Notes: generated by a model not told the origin, from the letters alone. DNA of 64,000 nucleotides from Aldehydirespirator sp965204415 (GCA_965204415.1 CBDBEL010000004.1:1054001-1118000); one strand, 5' to 3'. Counted from the first letter of the stretch, positions 32,838 to 43,200 are shown. Translations and numbers: made by a program.

Positions 32838-34451
32838 GTGGACGGCTGGATGGACGCCGCCGGCCCCCGCCCGCAGAGAGGGCAGACGGCACTGTGGGCC
32901 GTCGCCGTCGCGGCGGCCGCGGCCGGAGCGGCGCTGCGATTCATAGCGCCGTCGCCGATGTGGCTGGACGAGGCGCTGTCGGTGAACATCGCCTCGCTGC
33001 CGGTCGGCGACGCAGTAGATGCGCTCCGGCACGACGGCCACCCCCTGCTGTACTACGTGCTGCTGGGCTTCTGGCTCGACGCCTTCGGCGACTCCGACTT
33101 CGCGGCCCGCTCGCTGTCGGGGCTGTTCTCGCTGGCCGCGGCCGCGGCGATCTGGGCCGCGGCCCGGCGGAGGCTGGGCGCCGAGGCGGCCCGTTACGGG
33201 GCCGTGCTCGCCCTCACGTCGCCCTTCCTGGTCCGCTACGGCAGCGAGGCCCGCATGTACGCGCTGGCGTCCCTGCTGGCCGCGGCGGGCTGGCTGGCCA
33301 CCGAGAGGGCCGTCGAGCGGCGCAGCCTGCCCCGCCTGGCCACGCTGGCGGTGGTGGTGGCGGCCGGCCTCCACACCCACTACTGGATGATCTGGCTGGC
33401 TGCGGCCGCCTCAGTGGTGCTGGCCGTTCGCTGGCTGCGCGCGCCGGCCTCCCGGGAGGTCCTGACCCCGGTGCTGGCCGCCTACGCATGCGGCTGGGTC
33501 GGGTTCGCTGTTTGGCTGCCGGTCCTGGTCGGGCAGGCGGCCCACACCGGAACCCCCTGGGCCAAGTGGGCTCGACCCGCCGAGGTGGTAGTGGAGACGA
33601 TGGAGGCGCTGGGCGGCGGCACCCGCTTCGAGCCGGTCCTGCTCGGGACGGCGCTGGCCGGGGCCGCACTGCTGGGCGCCACCCTCGTTCGCACCAGCGC
33701 CGGCGGCGTGGAGTTGGGCTGGCCGGGCCGGCACGCGGGCGCTCCGCTGGCCGCGGTGGCGGCGCTGACGCTGGCGGGCGGCGGGCTGGTGGCGATGGCT
33801 CTGCGGAGCGCGTTCGAGGCCCGCTACGCCGCGGTGGCCGTCCCGCTGGTGCTGGCTCTGGCCGGCCGCGGGCTGGCCGGCCTGCCCCGATGGCTCGCCC
33901 CCGCGGCGCTGGCCGCGCTGGCGGTGTTCGGGGTGGCCGTCAACGTCGACGAGGCCCGGAGGGACCGGTCCCAGGGCGAGGAGGTCGCCGACGCTCTGGA
34001 TGCCCACGCCCGCGACGGCGACGTCGTCGTCATGTGCCCCGACCAGCTGGCGCCGGCGGTGCTGCGATACCTGGACACACCGTTGGCGGTGCTGACCCAC
34101 CCGCCCACGCCGTATCCCCGCTTCGTCGACTGGTACGACTACTCCGAGCGGATCGCGGCGGCCTCGCCCGGCGACACCGCCGCCGCGGCCGCCGATCGCG
34201 CCGGGCCCGCCGGCGCGATCTGGCTCGTCACCGCGCCCGGCTACCGGGGATTCGAGACGGACTGCGACCGCCTCGCGGCCGGACTGCGCCGCGACCGGCG
34301 GGCCGAGCGGGTGGTGGGCGCCCGGGCCACCTATGAGCACATGGTGCTCCTGCACCACCCGGCGGCCGGCCGGGCCGTGAAGGCCGCAGACCCCTCCGTG
34401 CGGGCGCCAGCCAGAAAACGCCCCCACCCCGTCGAGGCGGCCGGGCCGTGA
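32838..34451 (+). CDS. GT39-type (ArnT/PMT-like) membrane glycosyltransferase
   Basis: 537 residues with about 10-11 membrane helices. The first extracytoplasmic loop has the catalytic Asp-Glu of the superfamily in PMWLDEALSVN (near residue 41), followed by HPLLYYVLLGFWLDAFG and RYGSEARMYALASL, typical of polyprenyl-phosphate-sugar-dependent enzymes. A soluble domain (about 370-490) ends the protein. The sugar donor is likely polyprenyl-phosphate-mannose, which the GT2 gene at 35680 could supply. GTG at 32838 directly follows the carboxylase stop. The last 24 codons lie in a 71-bp tandem repeat. Confidence 0.85.
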   Translation: MDGWMDAAGPRPQRGQTALWAVAVAAAAAGAALRFIAPSPMWLDEALSVNIASLPVGDAVDALRHDGHPLLYYVLLGFWLDAFGDSDFAARSLSGLFSLAAAAAIWAAARRRLGAEAARYGAVLALTSPFLVRYGSEARMYALASLLAAAGWLATERAVERRSLPRLATLAVVVAAGLHTHYWMIWLAAAASVVLAVRWLRAPASREVLTPVLAAYACGWVGFAVWLPVLVGQAAHTGTPWAKWARPAEVVVETMEALGGGTRFEPVLLGTALAGAALLGATLVRTSAGGVELGWPGRHAGAPLAAVAALTLAGGGLVAMALRSAFEARYAAVAVPLVLALAGRGLAGLPRWLAPAALAALAVFGVAVNVDEARRDRSQGEEVADALDAHARDGDVVVMCPDQLAPAVLRYLDTPLAVLTHPPTPYPRFVDWYDYSERIAAASPGDTAAAAADRAGPAGAIWLVTAPGYRGFETDCDRLAAGLRRDRRAERVVGARATYEHMVLLHHPAAGRAVKAADPSVRAPARKRPHPVEAAGP

Positions 34452-34524
34452 AGGCCGCAGACCCCTCCGTGCGGGCGCCAGCCAGAAAACGCCCCCACCT
34501 CGTCGAGGCGGCCGGGTCGTGAGA
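34370..34524 (+). repeat. 71-bp tandem repeat at the GT39/PIG-V junction
   Basis: Units at 34370-34440 and 34441-34511, with a short third start (CCGGGTCGTGA) at 34512. Unit core: GTGAAGGCCGCAGACCCCTC. The first copy is the real end of the GT39 gene; the second is read as a separate mini-ORF because 71 is not a multiple of three. Confidence 0.95.
34448..34522 (+). CDS. Junction mini-ORF (24 codons) between GT39 and PIG-V genes
   Basis: GTG at 34448 overlaps the GT39 stop (TGA 34449-34451) and its TGA (34520-34522) overlaps the GTG start of the next gene at 34519. The peptide (MKAADPSVRAPARKRP...) repeats the last residues of the GT39 protein. Confidence 0.35.
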   Translation: MKAADPSVRAPARKRPHLVEAAGS

Positions 34525-35604
34525 GTCTCAAGCCCGTCGATGCGGGTGGCGCTGGCCGCGTGGGCCGAGGCCCGCTTGTATGTCGCCGCCGCCTACATCA
34601 TCACCACCGCGGTGGTCAACCGCCTGGAGCCGCCGCCCGACTTCACCCCGGTCTCCGACGGCCTGCTGGCTTGGGACGGGCGCTGGTACGAGGCGATCGC
34701 GGCCGGCGGCTACATCGACGCCTCCGATCCGGCGCTGCGCTTCTTCCCGCTGTGGCCCCTTCTCGGACGGGTCGCGTCCTGGTTGCCGGGCGTCGGCGCC
34801 GGCGCCGGGCTGGTGATCATCGCCAACGCAGCCGCCCTGGCGGCGGGCGTGCTGCTGTACCGGCTGGTCGTCGACGAGACCGGCGACACGCGCCTCGCCC
34901 GGCGGGCGGTGAGGCTGCTGGCACTGGCGCCGCCCTCCTTCGTCCTGGTGCTGGCGTACACCGAAGCCCTGTACCTGACCCTGGCCCTGTCGGTGTTCCT
35001 GCTGGCCCGCCGCGGGAACTGGTGGGCCGCAGCCGCGACCGGATACCTGGCCGGCCTCACCCGGCCGGTGGGGGCACTGCTGGTGCTGCCGGTCGCGGCT
35101 CTGGCCTGGCCGGACCGGTCCCGGCGCCGGGTGGGCGCGGTCGCTGCGGCCGCCGCGCCGCTCGCCGGGGCGGCCACCTTCGTCCTGTGGGCCCAGGGAG
35201 CGCTCGGTGACGCCTCCGCCCCGCTCGATCGGCAGCGGGAGCTGCGAGGCGACTTCGTCGACCCGGTCAGCCGGCTCGTCCGGGGCGCCTGGCGGGGAGC
35301 GCACGGAGACACCGGCGAGCTGCTGCACTTCCTGGCCGCGGTCGTGCTGGTCGCGCTGGCCGTGGTGGCCGCCCGGAGGCTGGGCCGTCCCATGGCCCTC
35401 TACGCAGTGCCCAGCCTGGTGCTGCTGCTGGCCGCGGAGAACCTCAACAGCCTGGAACGCTACGCCCTGAGTGCCTTCCCTCTGGTGATCGCAGCCGCGA
35501 TCGTGAGCCGCCATCGCTGGCTGGACCGCTGGATCGTCGGAGCGTCGGGCGCAGGCATGGTGTGCCTCACGACCCTCGCCTTCCACGGCGTGTACGTGCC
35601 GTGA
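34519..35604 (+). CDS. PIG-V/GT76-like mannosyltransferase
   Basis: 361 residues, about 9 membrane helices. Hallmarks include DGLLAWDGRWYEAIAAGGY with the catalytic-type Asp near residue 53, RFFPLWPLLGR, and NSLERYALSAFPL near the end, as in PIG-V and related actinobacterial mannosyltransferases that use polyprenyl-phosphate-mannose on the outer face of the membrane. GTG at 34519 is coupled to the upstream mini-ORF; the ATG at 34540 is an alternative. Confidence 0.85.
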   Translation: MRVSSPSMRVALAAWAEARLYVAAAYIITTAVVNRLEPPPDFTPVSDGLLAWDGRWYEAIAAGGYIDASDPALRFFPLWPLLGRVASWLPGVGAGAGLVIIANAAALAAGVLLYRLVVDETGDTRLARRAVRLLALAPPSFVLVLAYTEALYLTLALSVFLLARRGNWWAAAATGYLAGLTRPVGALLVLPVAALAWPDRSRRRVGAVAAAAAPLAGAATFVLWAQGALGDASAPLDRQRELRGDFVDPVSRLVRGAWRGAHGDTGELLHFLAAVVLVALAVVAARRLGRPMALYAVPSLVLLLAAENLNSLERYALSAFPLVIAAAIVSRHRWLDRWIVGASGAGMVCLTTLAFHGVYVP

Positions 35605-35628
35605 GCCTTCCCCCGATGGGCGGCCGCG

Positions 35629-35634
35629 TAGGAT
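35629..35634 (+). promoter_or_regulatory. Candidate -10 box (TAGGAT)
   Basis: TAGGAT ends 7 bases before a GTG at 35642 that opens a 13-codon mini-ORF coupled to the GT2 gene at 35680. This is a leaderless arrangement similar to those at 837 and 10098. Confidence 0.4.
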
Positions 35635-35641
35635 CGCCTCC

Positions 35642-35683
35642 GTGACCGCAAGCCCGACCGCAGCCAGGCCGGCCTCGAGATGA
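35642..35683 (+). CDS. Leaderless mini-ORF coupled to the GT2 gene (speculative)
   Basis: GTG at 35642 to TGA at 35681-35683, encoding MTASPTAARPASR. The stop overlaps the ATG of the GT2 gene at 35680 (ATGA). It is not a copy of neighbouring coding sequence. Confidence 0.3.
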   Translation: MTASPTAARPASR

Positions 35684-36612
35684 CACCTGACCGGGACATG
35701 AGCGCAGGCCTCGACGTGAGCGTGGTGCTGCCGGTCTACAACGAGTCGGCCCACCTCGCGGCAGAGCTCGACCGCATCGCGGCGGCTCTGGAAGCGTCGG
35801 CGTTCTCGTGGGAGATCGTGGTGGTCGACGACGGCTCGACCGACGGCTCCGGCGATCTGGCGCTCGGCCGCGACGGGGTGCGGCTGCTGCGCTCGGCCCG
35901 CAACCGGGGCTCGGGCTCGGCCCGGCGGATCGGGACGCTGGCGTCCGCGGGCCGGGTGGTGGTGTGGACCGACGCCGACATGACCTACCCCAACCACCAG
36001 ATACCGGAGTTGGTGGCCAGCCTCGGCGACGCCGACCAGCTGGTCGGGGCCCGCACCTCCGAGCAGGGCACGCTGAAGGCGCTGAGAGTCCCGACCAAGT
36101 GGGCCATCCGCGGCCTGGCCTCGTACCTCACCCGGACCCGCATCCCCGACCTCAACTCGGGCTTCCGGGCCATGCGCCGCGACGTGGCCGAGCAGTTCGT
36201 CGGCGAGCTCCCCGACGGCTTCTCGTGCGTCACCACCCTCACGATGTCGTACCTGATGAACGGCTACAGCGTGCGCTACACGCCCATCGAGTACAAGCCC
36301 CGTTCGGGCCGCTCGAAGTTCCACTGGTGGGCCGACACCCGCCGCTACGTGCTGCAGGTCATAAGGATGATGCTGTCGCACGATCCCCTGCGGGTGTTCA
36401 TGCCCCTGGCTGCGGTCCTGATCGCGGCCTTCGCGGCCAAGCTCGGCTACGACCTGGCGGGCAAGGACCTTCGGGTGGCCACCAACACGCTGCTGCTCGG
36501 CTTCGCGGCCATCCAGACGCTGGTGATCGGCCTGCTGGCCGACCTGGTGGTGCGGGTGTCAAAGCCCCGCCGGCTGCACCCGCCCGCCGACGTAACCGAG
36601 ATCGAGCCTTGA
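35680..36612 (+). CDS. GT2 polyprenyl-phosphate sugar synthase (DPM1-like)
   Basis: 310 residues. The GT-A domain has VSVVLPVYNESAHL near residue 10, EIVVVDDGSTDGS near 45, VVWTDADMTYP (the metal-binding DxD-type site) and LNSGFRAMRRDVA. IEYKPRSGRSKFHWWADTRRYV precedes two C-terminal membrane helices (about 235-255 and 268-290). It would make polyprenyl-phosphate-mannose or -glucose, the donor for the two multi-membrane transferases just upstream. ATG at 35680 is preceded by a coupled mini-ORF; the ATG seven codons later (MSAGLDVSVV) is also possible. Confidence 0.9.
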   Translation: MTPDRDMSAGLDVSVVLPVYNESAHLAAELDRIAAALEASAFSWEIVVVDDGSTDGSGDLALGRDGVRLLRSARNRGSGSARRIGTLASAGRVVVWTDADMTYPNHQIPELVASLGDADQLVGARTSEQGTLKALRVPTKWAIRGLASYLTRTRIPDLNSGFRAMRRDVAEQFVGELPDGFSCVTTLTMSYLMNGYSVRYTPIEYKPRSGRSKFHWWADTRRYVLQVIRMMLSHDPLRVFMPLAAVLIAAFAAKLGYDLAGKDLRVATNTLLLGFAAIQTLVIGLLADLVVRVSKPRRLHPPADVTEIEP

Positions 36613-36769
36613 GCGCCGAGCCGCCGGAGGACCGACGCTGACCGCATGAGACTGCGACGACATGCCGCCGACCGCGACGACGGCGCGTCGAGCTTCAACG
36701 GCGATCGCAGGGACGGGGACGACACGACCCGCAGTCCGGGGCCGGAAGCCCTCCAAGTGTCAAGCGATG

Positions 36770-39700
36770 TCAGGATCGGCAGTCGTATGCCGGATCGACG
36801 CTCACATCTCCAGCAGGCGCCCAGCTCGGAGCCCAATAGTCATTCTCCGGGAATCCGAGCAACTGCTCCGGCTCACCCCCGGAGGAGCTGATCACGTAGA
36901 TGCTGCGGGCGCCGTCAGACCCACGAGCGAAGGCAACCCATTCGCCGTCGGGGGACCACGTCGGATCGTCGTCGTGATGCTCCGAGGTCAGCTGCTGGAG
37001 TGCGTTGCCAGCCTGGTCCATCACCGCGATATGGAGTTCCGCGGAGCCGGACAACGAGGCGGAGTAGGCGATCCTGTCCCCGCCTGGAGACCATTCAGGC
37101 GAGGTGTAGTGTCCCTCCGCGTAGCTGCTGGTCAACCAGGTGACGCCGAGATCTGCTGCGTCCGTTGAAACACCGGTCAGGACTCGAATCTCGCGAGGAT
37201 TCCTCGAATTGTACCGATTCGACCATCTTGGATCGTGGTCTCTGCGGGCGAACACAATCATGTCGCCGTCGGGCGACCAACTCGGGTAGGCGTCGTCAGC
37301 GTCATACTTGTCCTTCAAGGATCTGGTCTCACCTGTCTCCACATTGATCGCCCATAGATCGTTCCCCCGGTCTCCCCGGGCGTAGGCGATGAGGCTGCCG
37401 TCCGGCGACCAGGTCGGTGACCATCCGTTGTCGCGGCCGCACACCAACTGGCGCTCTTCACCGGACCGGATGTTCTTGACGAAGATCTGCCAGTGACTGT
37501 TCTCGGGATGGCGACGATGGAACGCGATCCACGACCCGTCCGGCGACCAACTGGGAGACCCCTCGCGCTGCCTTGTGTCACTGTCCGTCACTCGGACGAA
37601 CTCAGCGACTGTGACGGCGTCGCTCTCGACACTGACATCCATGTAGTAGATGGCATCGCGGCCCTCGTAGTCGCTCACGAACGCGATCCTGTGCAAGGGA
37701 GCGCCCCACGCTACGGCGGGTTCGCTGAAACCTCCCTCGTTGACCGCGAACAGGCGCACCTCATACGAGGTGCCGCTCAGCAACCCGGCGATCTTTGCGC
37801 TGTGCTCGTCGGGCTGCACAGAGAACTGGCTGACCCAATTGCGGTCAGCGCCAGAGTATTCGATCACGTATTCCGTTATCGGCCATCCAGTGGCGGGCGA
37901 TTCCTCCCAACTCACATGAAGGGTGCGGTAGAACGCCTCTAGCACAAGGCCCTCGGGAGTTCCTGGAACCGGCACTGGGACGACCACCTTCTCCTCGTCC
38001 CAGCCGCCACTGCCATTCGCGTTCTCGGCCCAGACCCGGACCCAGTACGTCTCCCCACCGACCAGTTCGGGGATGTTCGCCTCTGTCGCATCCGCTGCGT
38101 ACTTCTGGTCGTCGATCCTTCCAGATGAGTCCTCCCACTGCACCACGTATGCCGTGATCGGCCAGCCGCCGTCGAACGGCTCGTCCCATTCGACCACTAC
38201 ACCGCCGTCGATGGTAACTACTTGAAGCGTCGGCGGGTCGGGCACGCCCACAGGGGGGGTGGCACCCCACACTCGGGTCCAGCCCTCTGATCCATGCTCG
38301 TTCTCCGCGGCCACCCGCACCTCGTACTCGGTGTCGCTGGCCAGACTGAGGATGCGCGCTCTGGTCTGATCAGAGTCGACGAGCATCTCCCGCTCATCCG
38401 AGAAGGGCGTGCCGCGGTCTCGCCACTGCACCCGATATTGGCTGATCGGCGGGGCGCCCTCGACAGGCCCGTCCCAGCTGACGACGAGCTCATTGTGCTG
38501 GCTTTCTACCACCCTGATGCTCCCGGGCGTCTCCGCAGCGCGAGCATCCTCGTCGTCGTCACCATCCGGCGGAACCGACACCTCGTCGTCGTCACCATTC
38601 GGCGGAACCGACACCTCCGCGCCACCGTCCCCATCCGGCGGAACCGACACCTCCGCGCCACCGTCCCCATCCGGCGGAACCGACACCTCCGCGCCACCGT
38701 CCCCTGCGAGCCGGTCCCACGCCTCGGCGATGCCGTCGAGGCCGCCCAGCATCGCTGCGGCGGTCGCGGCGAGCCCTGCCGACAAGAGCACTCCTGCCGC
38801 AACGATGGTCCACCGCCGCCTTCTCCGCCGTTTGGCGGGCTTGGCGGCCTGCGGGGCTGCCGTCGGCCCCAGCGGCCGCTGGGGCCGCACAACCGTCGCC
38901 TCAACGGCGGAGGCGGAAAGCTCGGCGTCGGCCGACGCGGACGGACCTCGGCGGCCATGATCACCGGTGCGGTCAGGGCCCGACGGTGCGGTCGCGTCGC
39001 GGTGGCCGCCGGTGCGGTCGGGGCCTTGGATCGGCCCGGATGCTGCGCCGTCGTGGTACACGCCGCCGCGACCGGGATCCCCGGATCGGTCGCGGGAGGC
39101 CTCCCCGGTGGGGCCGGTCCGCCGCTCTCCGGAACGCGATGCCGTCCCGCTCAGGTCGACCGCTCCCCCGACGTAGCGCCCGGCGTCGCTGCCCACGCGG
39201 ATGGCGGTCGGGCTCAGACCGAGGTCCTGTTCCACCTCGACCAGCGCTTCGGCGAACTCGCGCAGGTCGCGGAAGCGGTCCTGGAGCCGCCGCGAGTTCG
39301 CCTTGTACAGCACGTCCCCCAACGCGTCCGGGTACTCGGGCCCGAGTCGCGCGGGGGGCTCGCTCAGCGTGCGGACCAGGACGTCGCGGGTCGACTCGGT
39401 TCCGTCGCCCTCGTAGAGCCTCGAGCCGGTGGCCAGCGTGTAGATCGTCGCCGCCAGCGAGTACTGGTCGGCGAACGGCGATGCCGCCGCCACGCCCCGC
39501 TCGATGATCTCCGGCGCCGCGTAGTACAGCGACATCCGGGTCTTCTGGCTGCCCCAGCGGTGGCTGATGAGCGTCGCGATCCCGAAGTCCCCCAACGCGG
39601 CGAGCTCGTACTGGGAACGGAAGATGTTCTGGGGCTTCACGTCGCCATGCACCATGCCCCGGTTGTGGGCGGTGGCCAGCGCCCCCGCGACGCGCACGCT

Positions 39701-40249
39701 CACCGGCAACAGCTGGTCGAGGCCCAGAGGACCGGTGCGCTGGAGGATCTGCAGGTAGTTGCCGTGAGGGAACAACTCCATGACGATGCAGGGCCTGCGG
39801 TCGTCTGTGAACGCGCTGGAGAACACCGTCACGATGTTGGGATGGCCCGACAGTCCTCCCATGGCGCGGCACTCACGCTCGAAGTCCGCCACGGCAGTGT
39901 CGTCGGTGATGGGCTCGTCGAGCACCTTGACCGCCACCCAGCGCTCGAACTCGAACTGCAGAGCCTCGTAGACCGTGCTGAAGCCGCCACTGCCGATCTC
40001 GCGGAGCGCGCCATAGCCCTCGATGAGCGGAACCTCCCGCGCCGCGGCCGCCACCCCCGCGGCACCGGCCGCGGGATCCCCGGGCGCGCCGGGCCCGCTG
40101 CGTCCCGCCGCCCGACCGTCCCCGGCGGTATGCCCCTCAGAACCCGCCGCAGCCTCTCCCGGCTCCAGCGGCGCACCGCTGCGCACCGACGCCAGCAACC
40201 CCTCATCGACGACCACCGACGCGTCCCGGTCGAAGTCCTCGAACGTCAT
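36770..40249 (-). CDS. Transmembrane Ser/Thr protein kinase with three FN3 domains and a PD40 beta-propeller
   Basis: 1159 residues. Kinase domain about 77-340: glycine loop EIGSGGFSTVYE (84-95), Lys 108 in VAVKVL, catalytic loop HGDVKPQN (201-208), DFG (221-223), APE (245-247). A Gly/Arg/Pro-rich juxtamembrane stretch leads to a basic stop-transfer KRRRRRRW and one helix (481-501). Outside the membrane come 12-residue acidic repeats (DGGAEVSVPPDG, about 517-568), FN3 domains (about 574-664, 670-758, 763-849), and a TolB-like propeller (852-1159) with five WSPDG blades. The HGD instead of HRD marks a kinase without the usual activation-loop Arg control. The ATG overlaps the stop of the EccC gene (ATGA), tying it to the type VII operon, where it may phosphorylate a ligand of the ATPase's FHA domain. 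Confidence 0.92.
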   Translation of the reverse strand: MTFEDFDRDASVVVDEGLLASVRSGAPLEPGEAAAGSEGHTAGDGRAAGRSGPGAPGDPAAGAAGVAAAAREVPLIEGYGALREIGSGGFSTVYEALQFEFERWVAVKVLDEPITDDTAVADFERECRAMGGLSGHPNIVTVFSSAFTDDRRPCIVMELFPHGNYLQILQRTGPLGLDQLLPVSVRVAGALATAHNRGMVHGDVKPQNIFRSQYELAALGDFGIATLISHRWGSQKTRMSLYYAAPEIIERGVAAASPFADQYSLAATIYTLATGSRLYEGDGTESTRDVLVRTLSEPPARLGPEYPDALGDVLYKANSRRLQDRFRDLREFAEALVEVEQDLGLSPTAIRVGSDAGRYVGGAVDLSGTASRSGERRTGPTGEASRDRSGDPGRGGVYHDGAASGPIQGPDRTGGHRDATAPSGPDRTGDHGRRGPSASADAELSASAVEATVVRPQRPLGPTAAPQAAKPAKRRRRRRWTIVAAGVLLSAGLAATAAAMLGGLDGIAEAWDRLAGDGGAEVSVPPDGDGGAEVSVPPDGDGGAEVSVPPNGDDDEVSVPPDGDDDEDARAAETPGSIRVVESQHNELVVSWDGPVEGAPPISQYRVQWRDRGTPFSDEREMLVDSDQTRARILSLASDTEYEVRVAAENEHGSEGWTRVWGATPPVGVPDPPTLQVVTIDGGVVVEWDEPFDGGWPITAYVVQWEDSSGRIDDQKYAADATEANIPELVGGETYWVRVWAENANGSGGWDEEKVVVPVPVPGTPEGLVLEAFYRTLHVSWEESPATGWPITEYVIEYSGADRNWVSQFSVQPDEHSAKIAGLLSGTSYEVRLFAVNEGGFSEPAVAWGAPLHRIAFVSDYEGRDAIYYMDVSVESDAVTVAEFVRVTDSDTRQREGSPSWSPDGSWIAFHRRHPENSHWQIFVKNIRSGEERQLVCGRDNGWSPTWSPDGSLIAYARGDRGNDLWAINVETGETRSLKDKYDADDAYPSWSPDGDMIVFARRDHDPRWSNRYNSRNPREIRVLTGVSTDAADLGVTWLTSSYAEGHYTSPEWSPGGDRIAYSASLSGSAELHIAVMDQAGNALQQLTSEHHDDDPTWSPDGEWVAFARGSDGARSIYVISSSGGEPEQLLGFPENDYWAPSWAPAGDVSVDPAYDCRS
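38549..38708 (-). repeat. 36-bp in-frame tandem repeats in the kinase gene
   Basis: Three 36-bp units (38601-38636, 38637-38672, 38673-38708) preceded by a 33-bp variant (38568-38600) and a partial unit. They encode the acidic spacer just outside the membrane. Lengths are multiples of three, so copy number can vary without frameshift. Confidence 0.92.
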
Positions 40250-43200
40250 CGCGCCGACCCTCCGGACGGCGCGCCCAGGCGGCCCCGAACCAGCGGACCG
40301 CGATCCTCGCTCTCGGCGCGGGATCCCTCGTCATCGGCAGTCCTCACAAGCGGAACCTGGGCCCGGAAGAGCTCTCCGGCAACCACCAGCACCCCCATGC
40401 CGGGTCGGCTGTCCCGAAGCACCTCGTCGCTGAGGCGGCGAACCCCGAACTGCGAGGCGTCGAGGCTGCCGCTGGGTGCGAGCACCAGCGCGGTCCGCGC
40501 CGGCAGCGCTCGCAGCAGGTCGTTGCGGCCGTTGAAGAACTCCGTCGGACCGGCGACGACGACGGCGCGCCTGCCGGGTCCACCGAGCAGCGCCCGGATC
40601 GCCTCGGCGTCGCCGTCCCAGCGGTGGGCGTCGTCGATGAACAGGGCAAGCGGCTCGCACGAGTCGGCCTCGGACGCGACGCCCTCCAGGGATACGAGTT
40701 CGCCCGGGAAGGCCGCGACGAGCGGCGACCGGCGTGACAGCGGGAGCCCCAGCACCCGCCAGCCGTGTCTGGCCATCAGCGTGGCGCTGGAGATCAGTGC
40801 GCTGCTGCGCCCGCTCTTGGTCGAGCCGCACACGACGAAGGCGGGGCCGTCCTCCTCGGCGTCGAGCCACGACGGGTCGCCGGTGTCCGTGCTCACGCAC
40901 AGGACGACGGGATGCTCCACGGAGTCGGGCGGCACGGAGGCGACGACCTCGCGCAGCGGCAGCGGCCAGGGCAGATCCTGCAACTTGGTGGGCAGCAGCG
41001 CCGATCCCTCCAAGGCTCGCCACCGGTCCGTGAGGCGCGCGCCCAGCGCCCGGGTGACCTCCCCGGCGGGCACGTCCGGTTTCGAGGGCACCAGCGCGAA
41101 CTGCATCAGATGGCCGCTCTCCACATCGACGGCCCGGCCCGGAGCGTCCAGCGCGCTCTGCAAGGCTCGACTCACACCCAGAGCCGAGTAGTCATGGGGG
41201 TCCGCGCACCGAAGCACGAACCGGCGCCCCACCGAGGCACCCAGTCGCTGATGGGCCATCGACGGCGAGCCCGTCAGAAGCACTCGCACTCCGGTGCCCG
41301 CCGTCTCCGACACCAGGGCTGTGAGCGGCGGGAGCAGCGGGCTCGGCTCCATCTCGCCGGACATCAGCAGACGGTCGGCGCCGTTGACGAGTAGCACGGT
41401 GTCGGGCAGAGTCTCGGCCGCGGCCGCCGCGAGCTCGTGCACCGACGACAGACCCATGTCGGAGAGGGCCGACTTCCGCATGGCGACCTCCGAGGCGACA
41501 TGCCGGAGTATCCGCATCGCCAGCGCCTCGTTGCGCTCCGCGACCGCCCCGACGTGGGGCAGGCCCCGGAGCGCGCCGAGGCCCTGGCCCTGCATGTCGA
41601 CGATGTAGAAGTGCAGCTCCTCGGGGTTGCGCCGGACCGCCCCGGAGACCGCGACCGCCCGGGCCACCTCGCCGAGCCGGGCCTCCCCGCCGCCGATCAG
41701 GAGCGTGTTCGGCCCGTAGGGCTCGAGTGCGACCGGCGACTGCCTCTGTTGCTCCGGCTCGTCCCGGAGCCCGACCGGCCACACCTGGCCGCCGCCGTTG
41801 AAGTCGTCGAGGCGCAGGTCGCGGCGCAGTTCGTGCGGCCACGGCACGGCCGGATCGGTCCAGCCCGAGGCCTCGGCGGCCAGCCTGATCACCTGGACTG
41901 CGGAGTACATGTCGGTGTCCTCGGCGGGGACGTCGACGATGGGCGGCTCCGGCGGAGCGTCCGGCAGCGACTCGAACGGCACGACCCGGATCTCCACGGG
42001 CGCGGTGACAGACTCCTTGCCGGGCCGGGGACCGGCCACCCGGGCGGCCTGGAACTCCACGGCGCTGCCGCCGTGCGACCGCAGGAAGGCCCGTCCGATG
42101 CGCTCCTTGGGGATGGACGCGGCCTCGGACGAGTCGAGCACCGCCTTGCTGTGGGCGGCCTCCTGGACCCGGAAGCAGATTCGAAGGCCTGCGTTGGCCG
42201 CGATCTGCGAGGGAAGCTGGTTCTCGAAGTTCTGGGTGACGAGCAGCAGATGCACTCCCAGACCACCGCCGACACGGGTGACGCTCTCGAGCGAGGAGAG
42301 GTTGGCCTTGCCGGCCTCGGAGCTGAGCAGCTCGCTGAACTCGTCGACTATGAGGAGCAGCCGCGGGATGGCCGGAACGGAGGGCTGCGACCGCCGCGCG
42401 GCGCGATAGGCGTCGAAGTTGGGGGCGCCCACCTTCTTGAACTCGTGCTGGCGGCGTCGCATCTCGGCCTCGATCAGCTGCACGGTGCGCACGAACGAGT
42501 CGGCGTCGTGGTTGGTGGAGAGGTCGATCACATGGGGCAGGCGGGCCGACAGTTCGTGGTCGACTCCCCCCTTGAAGTCGACGATGACGATGGAGAGGTC
42601 GTCGGGATGGTTGGCCGCCGCGAGTGACACGAAGAGCGTCTTGAGGAACTCGGTCTTGCCCGAGCGGGTCGTTCCGCCGACGAGGCCGTGGGGGCCGTCC
42701 TTCATGATGTCGATCTCGGTGATGCGGTCGCCGAGCCCGCCGACCCGTACGCGCGATGTGCCGCCGCGGCCCCATCGGTCCAGTACCGTGTCCACGCCGC
42801 CCGGCTCGGTCTGCGCGTCGATGAGGTCCACGAGCCGGATCAGTGTGGCTTCCCCCGGCGCGTCGCGCGACGATCCGGCGGGGCGCAGCCGCGCCAGGGC
42901 ACGGGCCGCGGCCTCGAACGTGGCTGCCGTCATCTCGAAGCTCCGCACCCGGGCGGCGCGCGGCTGGGTCTCGCTCACGAAGGCCGCCTCATCGGCATAC
43001 TCGCCAAGCCTCAGCTGGGCGCGGGTCCCCTCGAGCGTCACCTTCTCGTCGAGGACGATCCCGATCACGCCGACGGGGGCACCGTCGACGACCAGGTCGG
43101 TCAACTCCTCGGGCTCCAGAGCCGCGACACAGTCCACGAGCACGATGTGGACAGGCACGAGCGGGCCGTCGCGGCGCTCGGCACCCTCTCGCTCGTTGAT

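Noticed and set aside
36646..36891. Plus-strand ORF of 81 codons between the GT2 gene and the kinase
   Set aside because: Overlaps the end of the kinase gene, has an Arg/Ser-rich composition and no ribosome-binding site.
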